The notes under the pieces were generated by a model, which made no database searches, was not told the DNA's origin, and saw only the letters and a list, made by a program, of their open reading frames with translations. From Paraburkholderia phenazinium (GTDB lineage: Bacteria > Pseudomonadota > Gammaproteobacteria > Burkholderiales > Burkholderiaceae): DNA of 64,000 nucleotides. Below are positions 25,970 to 37,738 of the stretch, piece after piece; position 1 is the stretch's first letter, and every line of letters starts with the position of its first letter. A program made the position numbers and the translations under genes. The stretch lies in the NCBI RefSeq assembly GCF_900141745.1, contig NZ_FSRM01000001.1, positions 1,054,001 through 1,118,000 of the forward strand. The letters run 5' to 3'.

Positions 25970-27106
25970 TCAATACATCGAATGCCGGTTCTCTTCGAGT
26001 GCGGCCGCAGTCACCTTGCCGCGCATCACGCGGTACACCCAGCTCGTATAGATCAGGATGATCGGCAAGAAAATGATCACCGCGATCAGCATGATCTGCA
26101 GCGTCATCTGGCTCGAGGTCGAGTCCCACACCGTCAGACTGCTGCGTCCATCCAATGACGACGGCATGATGAATGGGAACATCGAAAAGCCAGCCGTCAG
26201 GATCACGCCGACGATCATCAGGCAGGTGCAGATGAACACGCTCTTCTCGAAGCGTGACTTCGCGAGCAGCAATGCCAGCACACCGCCCACCACGCCGATT
26301 ACCGGTGCCGCGACCATCCACGGGTAGGTGGAGTAGTTGGTGAGCCACAGGCCGGGTGCGCCGATCACACTCTTTAGCAACGGGTTGGCTACCGTATCGA
26401 ACGGCGCCGCGTCGACGATCTGATAGCCGCCGATCAACGTCGCCACCAGCACGCCAGCGAGCAGGAACAACGCCACAGCAGCGAGCGACGCGATGCGCAA
26501 GGCTAACGAGGCACGCCGCGCAATCACGTCATCCGTTTTCATCTTCACAAATGCAGCGCCGTGCGCGGCCAGCATCGACACGCTGACAAGCCCGCACAAC
26601 ACGGCGAACGGATTCAGCAGTGCGAAGAAACTGCCGTGATAGGTGACGCGCAGGTCGGTATCGAATGCGAACGGCACGCCTTGCAGGAGGTTGCCAAAGG
26701 CGACGCCGATCACCAGCGCCGGCACGAAGCCGCCGACAAACAGCGCCCAGTCCCACGCGCTACGCCAGCGAGGGTCTTCGCGTTTGCTGCGGTAGTCGAA
26801 GCCCACCGGCCGGAAGAACAGCGAGAACAACACCAGCAGCATCGCGAAGTAGAAGCCCGAGAACGAAGCCGCGTAGACGAGCGGCCATGCTGCGAACATC
26901 GCGCCGCCTGCGGTGATGAACCAGACCTGGTTGCCTTCCCACGTCGCGCCGACGGTGTTCACGACGATGCGCCGCTCGGAGTCGGTCTTCGCGATGAACG
27001 GCAGCAGGATGGCTGTGCCCATATCGAAGCCGTCGGTAACGGCGAAGCCGATCAGCAGGACGCCGATCAGGACCCACCAGATCACTTTGAGGGTTGCGTA
27101 ATCCAT
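25970..27106 (-). CDS. cydB: cytochrome bd ubiquinol oxidase subunit II
   Basis: This 378-residue integral membrane protein has eight or nine helices. CydB motifs are [28 protein letters not shown] at the N-terminus, [20 protein letters not shown], and [26 protein letters not shown] toward the C-terminus. Its N-terminal helix starts [11 protein letters not shown]. It pairs with CydA to reduce O2 with ubiquinol without pumping protons. It starts 53 bp after the cydA stop. Confidence 0.97.
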   Translation of the reverse strand: MDYATLKVIWWVLIGVLLIGFAVTDGFDMGTAILLPFIAKTDSERRIVVNTVGATWEGNQVWFITAGGAMFAAWPLVYAASFSGFYFAMLLVLFSLFFRPVGFDYRSKREDPRWRSAWDWALFVGGFVPALVIGVAFGNLLQGVPFAFDTDLRVTYHGSFFALLNPFAVLCGLVSVSMLAAHGAAFVKMKTDDVIARRASLALRIASLAAVALFLLAGVLVATLIGGYQIVDAAPFDTVANPLLKSVIGAPGLWLTNYSTYPWMVAAPVIGVVGGVLALLLAKSRFEKSVFICTCLMIVGVILTAGFSMFPFIMPSSLDGRSSLTVWDSTSSQMTLQIMLIAVIIFLPIILIYTSWVYRVMRGKVTAAALEENRHSMY

Positions 27107-27159
27107 GATGATTTTTCCCTTTTACACAGCTAGGACAGCTTGCGCAGTCTGATGGCCGA

Positions 27160-28758
27160 TCATGCAACAGTGGTACTCAGCGGCTTGGACGGCTGACCCT
27201 GTGGCGGCGTCTCATGGTGATACCGTCCCGTATGCAATGACGACGGACCGAGCCGCGCGTATTTGAACATCAGCGTGATTTCGATCACGAACAACGCCGT
27301 GTAAAACACCACGAAGCCGCCGATGCTCAGATACAGGTCCGAGGCCGTCAGGCTCGAAGCCGACAGCGCGGTGGGCAGGATGCCTGCAATCGTCCACGGC
27401 TGACGCCCCAGTTCGGCGACGATCCAGCCGAATTCCGCCGCAATCCACGGCAATGGAATCGCCCACACGGCCCAGCGCAGGAACCAGCGGCGCTTGTCCA
27501 GCAGCAGCGAGCGCTGCGCGCAGAACCAGAACGCGAGCAGGAAGGTCACGAGGAACAGGATGCCGAGGCCAACCATCATGCGGAATGAGAAGAACACCGG
27601 CAACACCGGCGGAATCGTCTTCTTCGCCGCCTGGGCGATCTGGTCCGGCGTGGCATCCGTGACGTTGGGTGTGAACTGCTTGAGCATCAGCGCGTAGCCG
27701 AGATTGTCCTTGTGCAGCGCGAAGGCGACCTTGGCGTCGTCGGTGGCATTGCCTTGTTTGAGCTGCTGCAGCGCGCCGTACGCAATCATGCCGTCCTTGA
27801 TGCGCAGCTGGTTTTGCGCGATCAGATCCTTCAGACCGAGCACCGGCTCATCGAGCGAACGCGTTGCGATGATACCGAGCGCGTATGGAATCCGGATCGC
27901 GTAGTCAGTCCGCTCCTCCTTCTGGTTCGGGATGCCAAATATCGTGAATGGTGCGGGCGCCGGCGCGGTCTCCCATTCCGATTCAATGGCGGCGAGTTTG
28001 ACCTGCTGGACTTCGCCGGTGCGGTAGCCGGATTCGTCGCCGAGCACGATCACGCAGACCGTCGATGCGAGGCCGAAGCCCGCCGCTATCGCGAACGAGC
28101 GTAGCGCGAATTCCGTGTCGCGCCGCTTGAGCAGGTACCACGACGAGATGCCGAGCACGAACATCGAAGCCGTCACATAGCCGGCGGAAACCGTGTGCAC
28201 GAACTTCACCTGTGCAACGGGATTGAACAGCACCGCGTAGATGCTCGACAGTTCCATCCGCATGGTTTCGTAGTTGAACTCGGCGCCGACCGGATTGTTC
28301 ATCCAGCCGTTGGCGACCAGAATCCACAACGCGGACAGGTTCGAACCCAGTGCAACGAGGAAGGTGACGATCAGATGCTGCACCCGTGACAACCGTGGCC
28401 AGCCGAAGAAGAACAGGCCGACGAAGGTCGACTCGAGGAAGAACGCCATCAGCCCTTCGACCGCGAGCGGTACGCCGAAGATATCGCCGACGTAATGGGA
28501 GTAGTACGACCAGTTGGTGCCGAACTGGAACTCCAGCGTGAGACCGGTGGTGACGCCCATCGCGAAGTTGATGCCGAACAGCTTGCCCCAGAACTGCGTC
28601 ATGTCCTTGTAGATCTGCTTGCCGGTCATCACGTAGACGGATTCCATGATGACGAGCAGCCAGGACAGTCCGAGCGTAAGGGGTACGAACAAAAAGTGAT
28701 AAAGCGCCGTCACCGCAAACTGGAGACGCGAGAGGTCGACGACTTCGCTACCGGGCAT
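27160..28758 (-). CDS. cydA: cytochrome bd ubiquinol oxidase subunit I
   Basis: This 532-residue heme-carrying subunit begins with VDLSRLQFAVTALYHFLFVP, which contains the heme b595 histidine. It has the ubiquinol-binding periplasmic loop in the middle and the diagnostic GRQPW motif (VAELGRQPWTIAG). A long segment between helices VI and VII suggests an ordinary Q-loop. ATG 28758 (MPGSEVV) is chosen over GTG 28767 since AAGGTG is well spaced. The 5' end overlaps the cydP stop by about 11 bp. Confidence 0.97.
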   Translation of the reverse strand: MPGSEVVDLSRLQFAVTALYHFLFVPLTLGLSWLLVIMESVYVMTGKQIYKDMTQFWGKLFGINFAMGVTTGLTLEFQFGTNWSYYSHYVGDIFGVPLAVEGLMAFFLESTFVGLFFFGWPRLSRVQHLIVTFLVALGSNLSALWILVANGWMNNPVGAEFNYETMRMELSSIYAVLFNPVAQVKFVHTVSAGYVTASMFVLGISSWYLLKRRDTEFALRSFAIAAGFGLASTVCVIVLGDESGYRTGEVQQVKLAAIESEWETAPAPAPFTIFGIPNQKEERTDYAIRIPYALGIIATRSLDEPVLGLKDLIAQNQLRIKDGMIAYGALQQLKQGNATDDAKVAFALHKDNLGYALMLKQFTPNVTDATPDQIAQAAKKTIPPVLPVFFSFRMMVGLGILFLVTFLLAFWFCAQRSLLLDKRRWFLRWAVWAIPLPWIAAEFGWIVAELGRQPWTIAGILPTALSASSLTASDLYLSIGGFVVFYTALFVIEITLMFKYARLGPSSLHTGRYHHETPPQGQPSKPLSTTVA

Positions 28759-29008
28759 GTTGATCACCTTGAGACGGATGCGGGGCGGGCGCGGAGAGCA
28801 GCGCCTGCGCGACGAGCGCGGGCGGCATGGACATGTTCTCCGCCATGGGATGATTAAAAAACGCGTACTTGAGCACCATCAGGAGTGCAAATTTGATGGC
28901 AAGCACGATGGCGATATCTCGCCCGAAGGTCGGTCCGCGTGCCCAGGCGGCGATTCGCGCGCGCAGGGCAGGGCGAGGCGGAGTCCTCTCGTGTAGCGTT
29001 ATGGTCAT
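28748..29008 (-). CDS. cydP: cytochrome oxidase putative small subunit CydP
   Basis: This is an 86-residue small membrane protein with a basic N-terminus (MTITLHERTPPRP), a positively charged amphipathic stretch and one transmembrane helix (DIAIVLAIKFALLMVLKYAFF), followed by a histidine/methionine-containing tail. CydP-like proteins are found upstream of cydAB in proteobacteria and are thought to accompany the oxidase. Its 3' end overlaps cydA, so they are coupled. The frame is open to 29032, but MTITLHERT is the more natural start. Confidence 0.75.
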   Translation of the reverse strand: MTITLHERTPPRPALRARIAAWARGPTFGRDIAIVLAIKFALLMVLKYAFFNHPMAENMSMPPALVAQALLSAPAPHPSQGDQHAR

Positions 29009-29311
29009 GATCGGTCGATGGTTCGACTTCACACCGGTTTACCCGGCCGGATCCAGGCCGCGCAGACGGCTTGGAGAATGCATAACGATATTAAGATAGG
29101 GGCTGGCAGCGAGGAAGTTCGCGACTGTGGCATTGGGTCGCGTAAGCATGCCGTCCACGTCACTAATACAAGCAACCTTGCGCTACGTCAAGGAAATGGG
29201 GTGGGGTTGCGACGTGGTAAATGAAAAAGCCCCGCCGTCTTACGAGGGCAGGGCTGATGTCTTACAGGGCGCGGACTAGTATCTGACGGCGCCGAGTGCC
29301 GCTATTTTGCG
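29009..29311. other. intergenic region between cydP and rpoH
   Basis: This 303-bp stretch holds the 5' region of the cyd operon and the 3' end of rpoH with its terminator hairpin (29224-29255). I see an AT-rich patch at about 29083-29098 that may contain the cyd promoter, but no clear FNR-type site and no gene. Confidence 0.5.
29224..29255 (-). terminator. probable terminator of rpoH
   Basis: On the minus strand AGCCCTGCCC pairs with a GGCGGGGCT arm and leads into TTTTT. The stem has one imperfect position. It lies about 60 bp after the rpoH stop. Confidence 0.65.
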
Positions 29312-30247
<936 letters not shown>

Positions 30248-30307
30248 GTAGAAAACTCCTTTGGAATCAGCCAAAAGCTCAGTCGAACTTCGACTCCAGC
30301 GTGGATG

Positions 30308-30334
30308 TTAGCACTCTCAATATCCGAGTGCTAA
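30308..30334. promoter_or_regulatory. CIRCE element (HrcA operator) upstream of rpoH
   Basis: TTAGCACTC (30308-30316), 9-bp spacer, GAGTGCTAA (30326-30334) is a perfect match to the CIRCE consensus. It lies between the rpoH start (30247) and the upstream region. HrcA repressor binding there would lower rpoH transcription when GroEL is free. Confidence 0.93.
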
Positions 30335-30841
30335 TACTTAGAGTGTGTGGGGGTATCATGGTTCCCGCCTGGCTATCGAAATTTGATTTTCAATAGCATC
30401 ATACGCTTTCTACGCTTTGACGGGGATGAGCGTAGGATTTGCTCTGGATGGGGGCACCTTGGTGAACTGTCACCAGTTTTCGGCCTTTTCGAGTATTGGT
30501 CTGCTGAATTCCGACTTTCTTCTTATGATTTCTTGCGCCCGTGGCTTTCGGTATATGGGGTGCAGGACCGGCTTTTTCAAGGGCAATTTATGCGCGGTGG
30601 GTACCGCGATTGAAGTTGGATCGCGGCCGCGCCGCAATGTTCCAGCGTCCCTTCGACAGCTGACGTGGGGGCGGGCTTCGTATGTCGGCAGCAGTGTCTG
30701 GCGGTCTACCGGTTTTGGTGCCCTTCGCGAACGGCGGTATCAAAGAGCCCAAACCTGGTATAAATTTCAGCCAGCTATATTTGCAACGTAACTTCTAAGA
30801 CCGCGGCCGCTGTCGGCCCGTCGAGGCAAAGGGGCTGAGCA
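30335..30841. other. AT-richer gene-free region upstream of rpoH
   Basis: About 500 bp of noticeably lower GC than the neighbours lie between the CIRCE element and the NTF2-like gene. Open frames of about 88 and 124 codons exist here but resemble no family I know and look like chance. The region may hold promoters or the remains of transferred DNA. Confidence 0.5.
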
Positions 30842-31228
30842 ATGTCCGCAAAGGTGATCGAGGCGATTCGTGGGCTCGAGCGCGACCGCTTTCGAGCGAT
30901 GGTCGATGGCAACGGACCGTTGCTCGACTCGCTGCTCTCCGAGACCGTCAGCTATGTCCACACGAATGGCAAACGGGAAACGAAGCGGCAGTTCATCGAC
31001 GGAATCACGGCGGGGCGCCGTCGTTATCGGCAGATCGAGATCCAGTCACAGGAGGTGCTGCCGGTGGGGCGTGAAACCTGTGTGATCGTCACGGGGCGAG
31101 CGCTCATCGAGATGGAGGCGAACAACGGCGCGTTGCTGTTCCCGATTGCCTATACGGCACTGCATGCGCAGGAAGACGGTGAGTGGCGGCTGGTCGCATG
31201 GCAGGCAACGCGTTGCGCGATCGAGTGA
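30842..31228 (+). CDS. NTF2-like (DUF4440/SnoaL) small protein
   Basis: This 128-residue protein has the SnoaL/NTF2-like cone fold: an N-terminal helix (VIEAIRGLERDRFRAMVDGNGPLL), SETVSYVHTNGKRETKRQFID, and the final strand DGEWRLVAWQATR. Such proteins bind small hydrophobic molecules or act as isomerases/dehydratases; the ligand is unknown. It stands alone between rpoH and leuA on the opposite strand to both. Confidence 0.82.
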   Translation: MSAKVIEAIRGLERDRFRAMVDGNGPLLDSLLSETVSYVHTNGKRETKRQFIDGITAGRRRYRQIEIQSQEVLPVGRETCVIVTGRALIEMEANNGALLFPIAYTALHAQEDGEWRLVAWQATRCAIE

Positions 31229-31353
31229 GGCCGGTGGGCTTCTCTCGCCGGGACGCTGGGTGAGCGACCCGTGCTCGTAGGCGCGGCAGATCGTGCCGCG
31301 CTCTCTTAAGGTTGTTGTCTGCTTTTGCGTCTGAGTTGAGCAGCCGGTTGCCG

Positions 31354-33508
<2,155 letters not shown>

Positions 33509-34483
33509 TCACGCCGAGATTCGGGCGATCTCCGCGATCACGCCAATCTGCCGTTCGATCGCGCTCGGCACGGGCGCTTCGCCGCGCAGTACGGCATCGA
33601 TCCACGCAGCGGTGGTAGCGGCGTCGCGTGCTTCGGGCAACTCGACTTCGGGGGCGTCTGCCGAGGAGCGCTCGGCGGCCACGCGTGTTTCGCAGATGCC
33701 GTCATGCAGCCAGTCGATCTGCACCTGCCGGCGCGTATCGGCGACGGCTTCGCCTTCTGTGCCGCGTGCGAGCAGCGCACCACCTGCGGCCGCATCCGGA
33801 TGAGTGACGAACAATTGGGTCAGGGCGTCACGATAGGGTGGATGCGTGTAGTTCACGAGCCGCAGCCCGGGCGGCGCGAACGGTTGCAGGATCTTGACGA
33901 GCGTATGCGTGGAATTGCGCACGCCCATCCGGCGGCGCAGCGCCAGCAGGCGCGCGAGCTTCGGCGCGAGCGCGGTGATCGGCGCAAAGGCAAGACGGCG
34001 CGAGGCGAGGCTGTCTTCGATCTGCGCATGGTCCTGCGCGTGCGCGATCTGCAGATGGGTGAAGATCTCGGCGCTGGTCACGCGGCCCGGGTCTTCAGTG
34101 ACGCCGTGCACGAGCACCGGCACCCCTTCACGGGCCAGCAGCAGCGCGAGCAGCGGCACCAGGTTCGGCTGCTTGCGCGCGCCGTTGTAGCTGGGGATGG
34201 AAACCGGCCGGTAGGCGCTGTGTGCAATCTGGATCGGCTCGAACGAGGCGTGGGCGGCCGCCAGCATCGCGGCGAGCTCGTCAGCGGTTTCGCCCTTGAC
34301 CCGGTATGCCAGTAGCACCGCGCCGAGTTCGAGATCGGAGACGCGTCCGTCGAGCATCGCGCTGTAGAGCGCGTGCGTGTCTTCGGGCGTCAGCGCGCGT
34401 GCGCCGTTCGGGCCGCGGCCAATCTCCTTGATAAAGCGGGCGCAGGGGAAGTCGGGGACGGCGGTATCGGCGGATTCGGTCAT
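33509..34483 (-). CDS. ybiB: YbiB/TrpD2-family DNA-binding protein
   Basis: This 324-residue protein has the anthranilate phosphoribosyltransferase fold (GARALTPEDTHALYSAMLDGRVSDLELGAVLLAYRVKGET; VPVLVHGVTEDPGRVTS; GVRNSTHTLVKILQPF). YbiB proteins are TrpD-like but bind nucleic acids rather than anthranilate; E. coli YbiB is linked to the DNA-damage response. The frame is open to 34543, and MTESADTAV at 34483 is the more likely start. It lies upstream of leuA on the same strand but 400 bp away. Confidence 0.85.
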   Translation of the reverse strand: MTESADTAVPDFPCARFIKEIGRGPNGARALTPEDTHALYSAMLDGRVSDLELGAVLLAYRVKGETADELAAMLAAAHASFEPIQIAHSAYRPVSIPSYNGARKQPNLVPLLALLLAREGVPVLVHGVTEDPGRVTSAEIFTHLQIAHAQDHAQIEDSLASRRLAFAPITALAPKLARLLALRRRMGVRNSTHTLVKILQPFAPPGLRLVNYTHPPYRDALTQLFVTHPDAAAGGALLARGTEGEAVADTRRQVQIDWLHDGICETRVAAERSSADAPEVELPEARDAATTAAWIDAVLRGEAPVPSAIERQIGVIAEIARISA

Positions 34484-34801
34484 CGGGCTTAGTGGGGCTG
34501 GGTGGCCAGGCGCGCCATTGACGGCGTCGGCCACGGTATTCAAAGGGTGTTCGCGTTGTCTGCGGCGGGATCGGTTGCGCTATTCGCAGATATACCCGCA
34601 GCGGTATCTGTAGTGAGTATCGCATCTATGGCGTTTCCGCAAGTTGACACAGGGCTGCAAGCGTCAGCGGCTCATCTCATGCCGGGCGCCACCGCTGGGC
34701 CTCTCTGGACTGCCGGGTTCGCGCGCAGCCCATTCACCCTCGCGTTAAACTCAATGCTTTATTGCCGCGCTCGCGGCGCTTACTAAAGATTGGAGAACGG
34801 G
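34484..34801. other. intergenic region between ybiB and the FAH-family gene
   Basis: This 318-bp divergent gap must hold the promoters for both genes. A TTGACA hexamer occurs at 34644-34649, but I see no convincing -10 at the right distance. No gene seen. Confidence 0.45.
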
Positions 34802-35500
34802 ATGAGTTACGTGTTTGCTCCCGCACCGGTAGTCGCGGTGCCGGTCGTCGGGTCCAGCGATCAATTCGCGGTGCGTCGTATTTACTGCGTGGGCCGTAAT
34901 TACGAAGCGCACGCGCGCGAGATGGGGCACGATCCTGACCGTGAACCGCCGTTTTTCTTCAGCAAGCCCGCGGATGCCGTCGTCTATGTCGCTCCGGGCG
35001 AGACTGGCGAATTTCCGTACCCGGCCCAATCGAAGAACGTCCACTTCGAAATGGAACTGGTCGCGGCGATCGGCAAGCCGGGCAAAGACATTCCGGTCGG
35101 AGAGGCGCTGGAACATGTGTATGGCTACGCGCTCGGGCTCGATATGACGCGGCGCGATTTGCAGGCTGAAGCGAAGAAGCTGGGCCGCCCCTGGGATACC
35201 GCGAAGGGCTTCGACCACTCGGCACCGCTCGGCCCGATCCATCCGGTTTCGAAGATTGGACAAGTCGATAAGGGCGCGATCTGGCTCACCGTCAACGGTG
35301 AAGAAAAGCAGCGCTCGGATGTGTCGCAGCTGATCTGGTCGGTGGCGGAGACGATTGCGTATCTGTCGACGCTGTTCGAACTGCAGCCCGGCGATCTGAT
35401 TTTCACGGGCACGCCCGAAGGCGTGGGCGCTGTCGTGAAGGGCGACACGATGAAGGGCGGCGTGGACGGACTCGGCGAATTCAGCGTACGCGTCGTCTGA
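34802..35500 (+). CDS. fumarylacetoacetate/fumarylpyruvate hydrolase family protein
   Basis: This 232-residue single-domain FAH-fold enzyme has the substrate/metal motifs [62 protein letters not shown], and [14 protein letters not shown]. The length fits fumarylpyruvate hydrolase (NagK type) or another acylpyruvase. The next gene is a zeta-class GST of the maleylacetoacetate/maleylpyruvate isomerase family, so the pair would carry out the last two steps of gentisate or homogentisate breakdown. ATG 34802 (MSYVFAP), with GGAGAACGGG before it, is chosen over TTG 34790. Confidence 0.9.
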   Translation: MSYVFAPAPVVAVPVVGSSDQFAVRRIYCVGRNYEAHAREMGHDPDREPPFFFSKPADAVVYVAPGETGEFPYPAQSKNVHFEMELVAAIGKPGKDIPVGEALEHVYGYALGLDMTRRDLQAEAKKLGRPWDTAKGFDHSAPLGPIHPVSKIGQVDKGAIWLTVNGEEKQRSDVSQLIWSVAETIAYLSTLFELQPGDLIFTGTPEGVGAVVKGDTMKGGVDGLGEFSVRVV

Positions 35501-35528
35501 AGCTGCTGCAGGGAGGAGACAGATAAAT

Positions 35529-36173
35529 ATGAAGCTTTATAGCTATTTTCGTAGCTCGGCGGCGTATCGCGTGCGGATAGCCTTGAATCTGAAGGGGCTG
35601 CCGTATGACTATGCGCCGGTGCATCTGCTGCGCGATGGCGGCGAGCAGCTCAAGCCGGCTTATCGCCGGCTGAATCCGGATGCGATCCTGCCCACGCTCG
35701 TGGATGGCGACAACGTTTTGACGCAGTCGCTCGCGATCATCGAGTATCTGGAGGAAACGCATCCGGAGCCACCGTTGCTGCCGAAGTCGCCGGTTGATCG
35801 CGCGTATGTGCGCTCGGTGGCGCTGCAGGTGGCCTGCGAGATCCATCCCGTGAACAATCTGCGCGTGCTGAAATATCTGAAGCACACGGTAGGCGCCGAC
35901 GACGCAACCAGGGACGAGTGGTACCGGCATTGGGTCGAGGCGGGTTTCACGACGCTCGAAGAGCATCTGGCGAGCGATTCGCGCACCGGCAAGTTCTGCT
36001 TCGGCGATACGCCGACGATGGCCGATGCGTGTCTCGTGCCGCAGGTGTTCAACGCGCAGCGCTTCAAGATCGACCTGAATCGTTTTCCGACGATTCATCG
36101 CATTCACGATCAGGCGTTGCAGCTTGATGCGTTTGCGCGCGCGGCGCCCGGTGTGCAACCGGATGCGGAGTGA
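35529..36173 (+). CDS. maiA: maleylacetoacetate (maleylpyruvate) isomerase
   Basis: This 214-residue zeta-class glutathione S-transferase has the signature SSAAYRVRIALNLKG (SSxxxRVRIAL) at residues about 9-23 and the GSH-site segment LTQSLAIIEYLEETHP. It isomerises the cis ring-cleavage product using GSH before hydrolysis by the FAH-family enzyme. GGGAGGAG precedes the ATG, and the gene starts 28 bp after the upstream stop. No ring-cleaving dioxygenase is present in the window, so the substrate (acetoacetate or pyruvate series) is open. Confidence 0.93.
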   Translation: MKLYSYFRSSAAYRVRIALNLKGLPYDYAPVHLLRDGGEQLKPAYRRLNPDAILPTLVDGDNVLTQSLAIIEYLEETHPEPPLLPKSPVDRAYVRSVALQVACEIHPVNNLRVLKYLKHTVGADDATRDEWYRHWVEAGFTTLEEHLASDSRTGKFCFGDTPTMADACLVPQVFNAQRFKIDLNRFPTIHRIHDQALQLDAFARAAPGVQPDAE

Positions 36174-36215
36174 GGGGGGAGTCAATGGGCCGCTGAGCCA
36201 TTGTGGCCAGGTATG

Positions 36216-36261
36216 GCACCAACAAAGAGGGCGCTCCGTGGAGCGCCCTCTTTGTTGGTGC
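36216..36261. terminator. long bidirectional terminator between maiA and ftsY
   Basis: A perfect 22-bp inverted repeat (36216-36237 with 36240-36261) is separated by only 2 nt, with AACAAAGAG and CTCTTTGTT flanks giving A/T tracts on both sides. It lies between the convergent maiA and ftsY genes. Confidence 0.85.
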
Positions 36262-36305
36262 TGCGATCTTGCGACTCACGCCGGCGAGATGCCCATCCGC
36301 GCTGT

Positions 36306-37490
36306 TTAGCCGCCGAGCAACGCGTCAGAAAACTCCTCGGCGCTGAACGGCTGCAAGTCCTCCACCTTCTCGCCCACGCCGATGAAGTAAACCGGGATCG
36401 GCCGTTGCCGTGCAATGGCCGCGAGAATGCCGCCTTTGGCCGTGCCGTCGAGCTTGGTGACGATCAGACCTGTGAGCCCGAGCACATCGTCGAACGCTTT
36501 TACTTGCGTGAGCGCGTTCTGCCCGGTGTTGGCGTCGATCACGAGCAGCACTTCGTGCGGGGCGCTGTCCATTGCCTTGCCGATCACGCGCTTGACCTTG
36601 CGCAACTCTTCCATCAGATGCAACTGGGTTGGCAGACGTCCGGCCGTGTCGGCCATCAGCACATCGATCTTGCGCGCGCGAGCTGCGCCGACCGCGTCGA
36701 AGATCACCGCGGCCGGATCGCCGCTTTCCTGTGACACGACCGTCACGTTGTTGCGTTCGCCCCAGATCGCGAGCTGTTCGCGCGCGGCGGCGCGGAAGGT
36801 GTCGCCTGCGGCCAGCAGCACCGACTGGTTGAAGCTCTGCAGATGCTTCGCGAGCTTGCCGATGCTAGTGGTTTTGCCGGCGCCATTCACCCCCGCGATC
36901 ATCATCACGAGCGGCTGGGCGCGGCCGAGCATCAGTGATTTCTCGAGCGGTTTGAGCAGGTCGATCAACAGTGTGCGTAGCGCGGCCTTGACCTGTTGCG
37001 GCTCAGTCAGACGCTCAGCGCGGACTTTTTCACGCAGCGATTCGAGCAGAAATTCGGTGGCGTCGACACCTGCGTCGGACATCAGCAGGGCGGTTTCGAG
37101 CTCCTCGTAGAGGTCATCGTCGATCTTGGCGTTGATGAAGATGCCGGTCAGGTTCGAACTGGTCTTGGACAGACCGGTTTTCAGGCGCGTGAGCCAGGAC
37201 CGCTTGGCCGCAGCTTCGGGCAACGGCGGCGGCACGATCTCCACGGTTTCGAGCGCGGTTTCCTCTTCAGGCTGCGCTTGCAGGGGCACAAGCGGCTCGA
37301 AGTCGCTCACGGGCGCGGCTTGCGTGCCAGTGTTGCTGACGGGCCGCGGGGCGGTTGGTGCAGCAGGCACGGCCGGCCGTGCCGCGGCGGCTTCGGCTTG
37401 CGGAGCGACGGATTCCTGCGCCGTCTGCGATTCCTCGGGCGTCGCGTCAGGGTCTTTCGAACCCTTGAATCGTTTGAAAAAGCTGAACAT
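36306..37490 (-). CDS. ftsY: signal recognition particle receptor FtsY
   Basis: This 394-residue protein has an acidic, Ala/Pro/Glu-rich N-terminal A-domain (about residues 10-120) followed by the NG GTPase domain. GTPase motifs: [18 protein letters not shown] (G1), DTAGRLPTQ (G3), TKLDGTAKGG (G4/G5). It docks SRP-ribosome complexes to the SecYEG translocon. ATG 37490 (MFSFFKRFKG) is the family start. It is divergent from rsmD; the more usual ftsY-ftsE-ftsX arrangement is absent here. Confidence 0.97.
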   Translation of the reverse strand: MFSFFKRFKGSKDPDATPEESQTAQESVAPQAEAAAARPAVPAAPTAPRPVSNTGTQAAPVSDFEPLVPLQAQPEEETALETVEIVPPPLPEAAAKRSWLTRLKTGLSKTSSNLTGIFINAKIDDDLYEELETALLMSDAGVDATEFLLESLREKVRAERLTEPQQVKAALRTLLIDLLKPLEKSLMLGRAQPLVMMIAGVNGAGKTTSIGKLAKHLQSFNQSVLLAAGDTFRAAAREQLAIWGERNNVTVVSQESGDPAAVIFDAVGAARARKIDVLMADTAGRLPTQLHLMEELRKVKRVIGKAMDSAPHEVLLVIDANTGQNALTQVKAFDDVLGLTGLIVTKLDGTAKGGILAAIARQRPIPVYFIGVGEKVEDLQPFSAEEFSDALLGG

Positions 37491-37738
37491 GTTCTGGCGT
37501 GGTGAGAGCGAGCGCCGGTGCGCGCAGCCGGTTGGGCCCGGTGGCAGCGGCAGGCAGCGTGACAATGCGGGATGCAAGGCGCTGGAAGGCGCTTATTTTA
37601 TCAGGCATGTCTGATCTGGCCGCATTAGCCGTCCGGCCAGGGTGAGATGCTTTTCACCCTGTGGTAACGTTGCCTCTCCAACCCTAGTGCAAAAGCGTCT
37701 GTGGGTAACTGCCTAACCGTTTAACCGTTCGAATCTGC

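Noticed and set aside
30347..30791. two open frames (88 and 124 codons) in the rpoH upstream region
   Set aside because: No recognisable family, no clear ribosome site and unusual composition; treated as non-coding.
34644..34649. TTGACA as the -35 of a promoter for the FAH-family gene
   Set aside because: No plausible -10 hexamer occurs 15-19 bp downstream.
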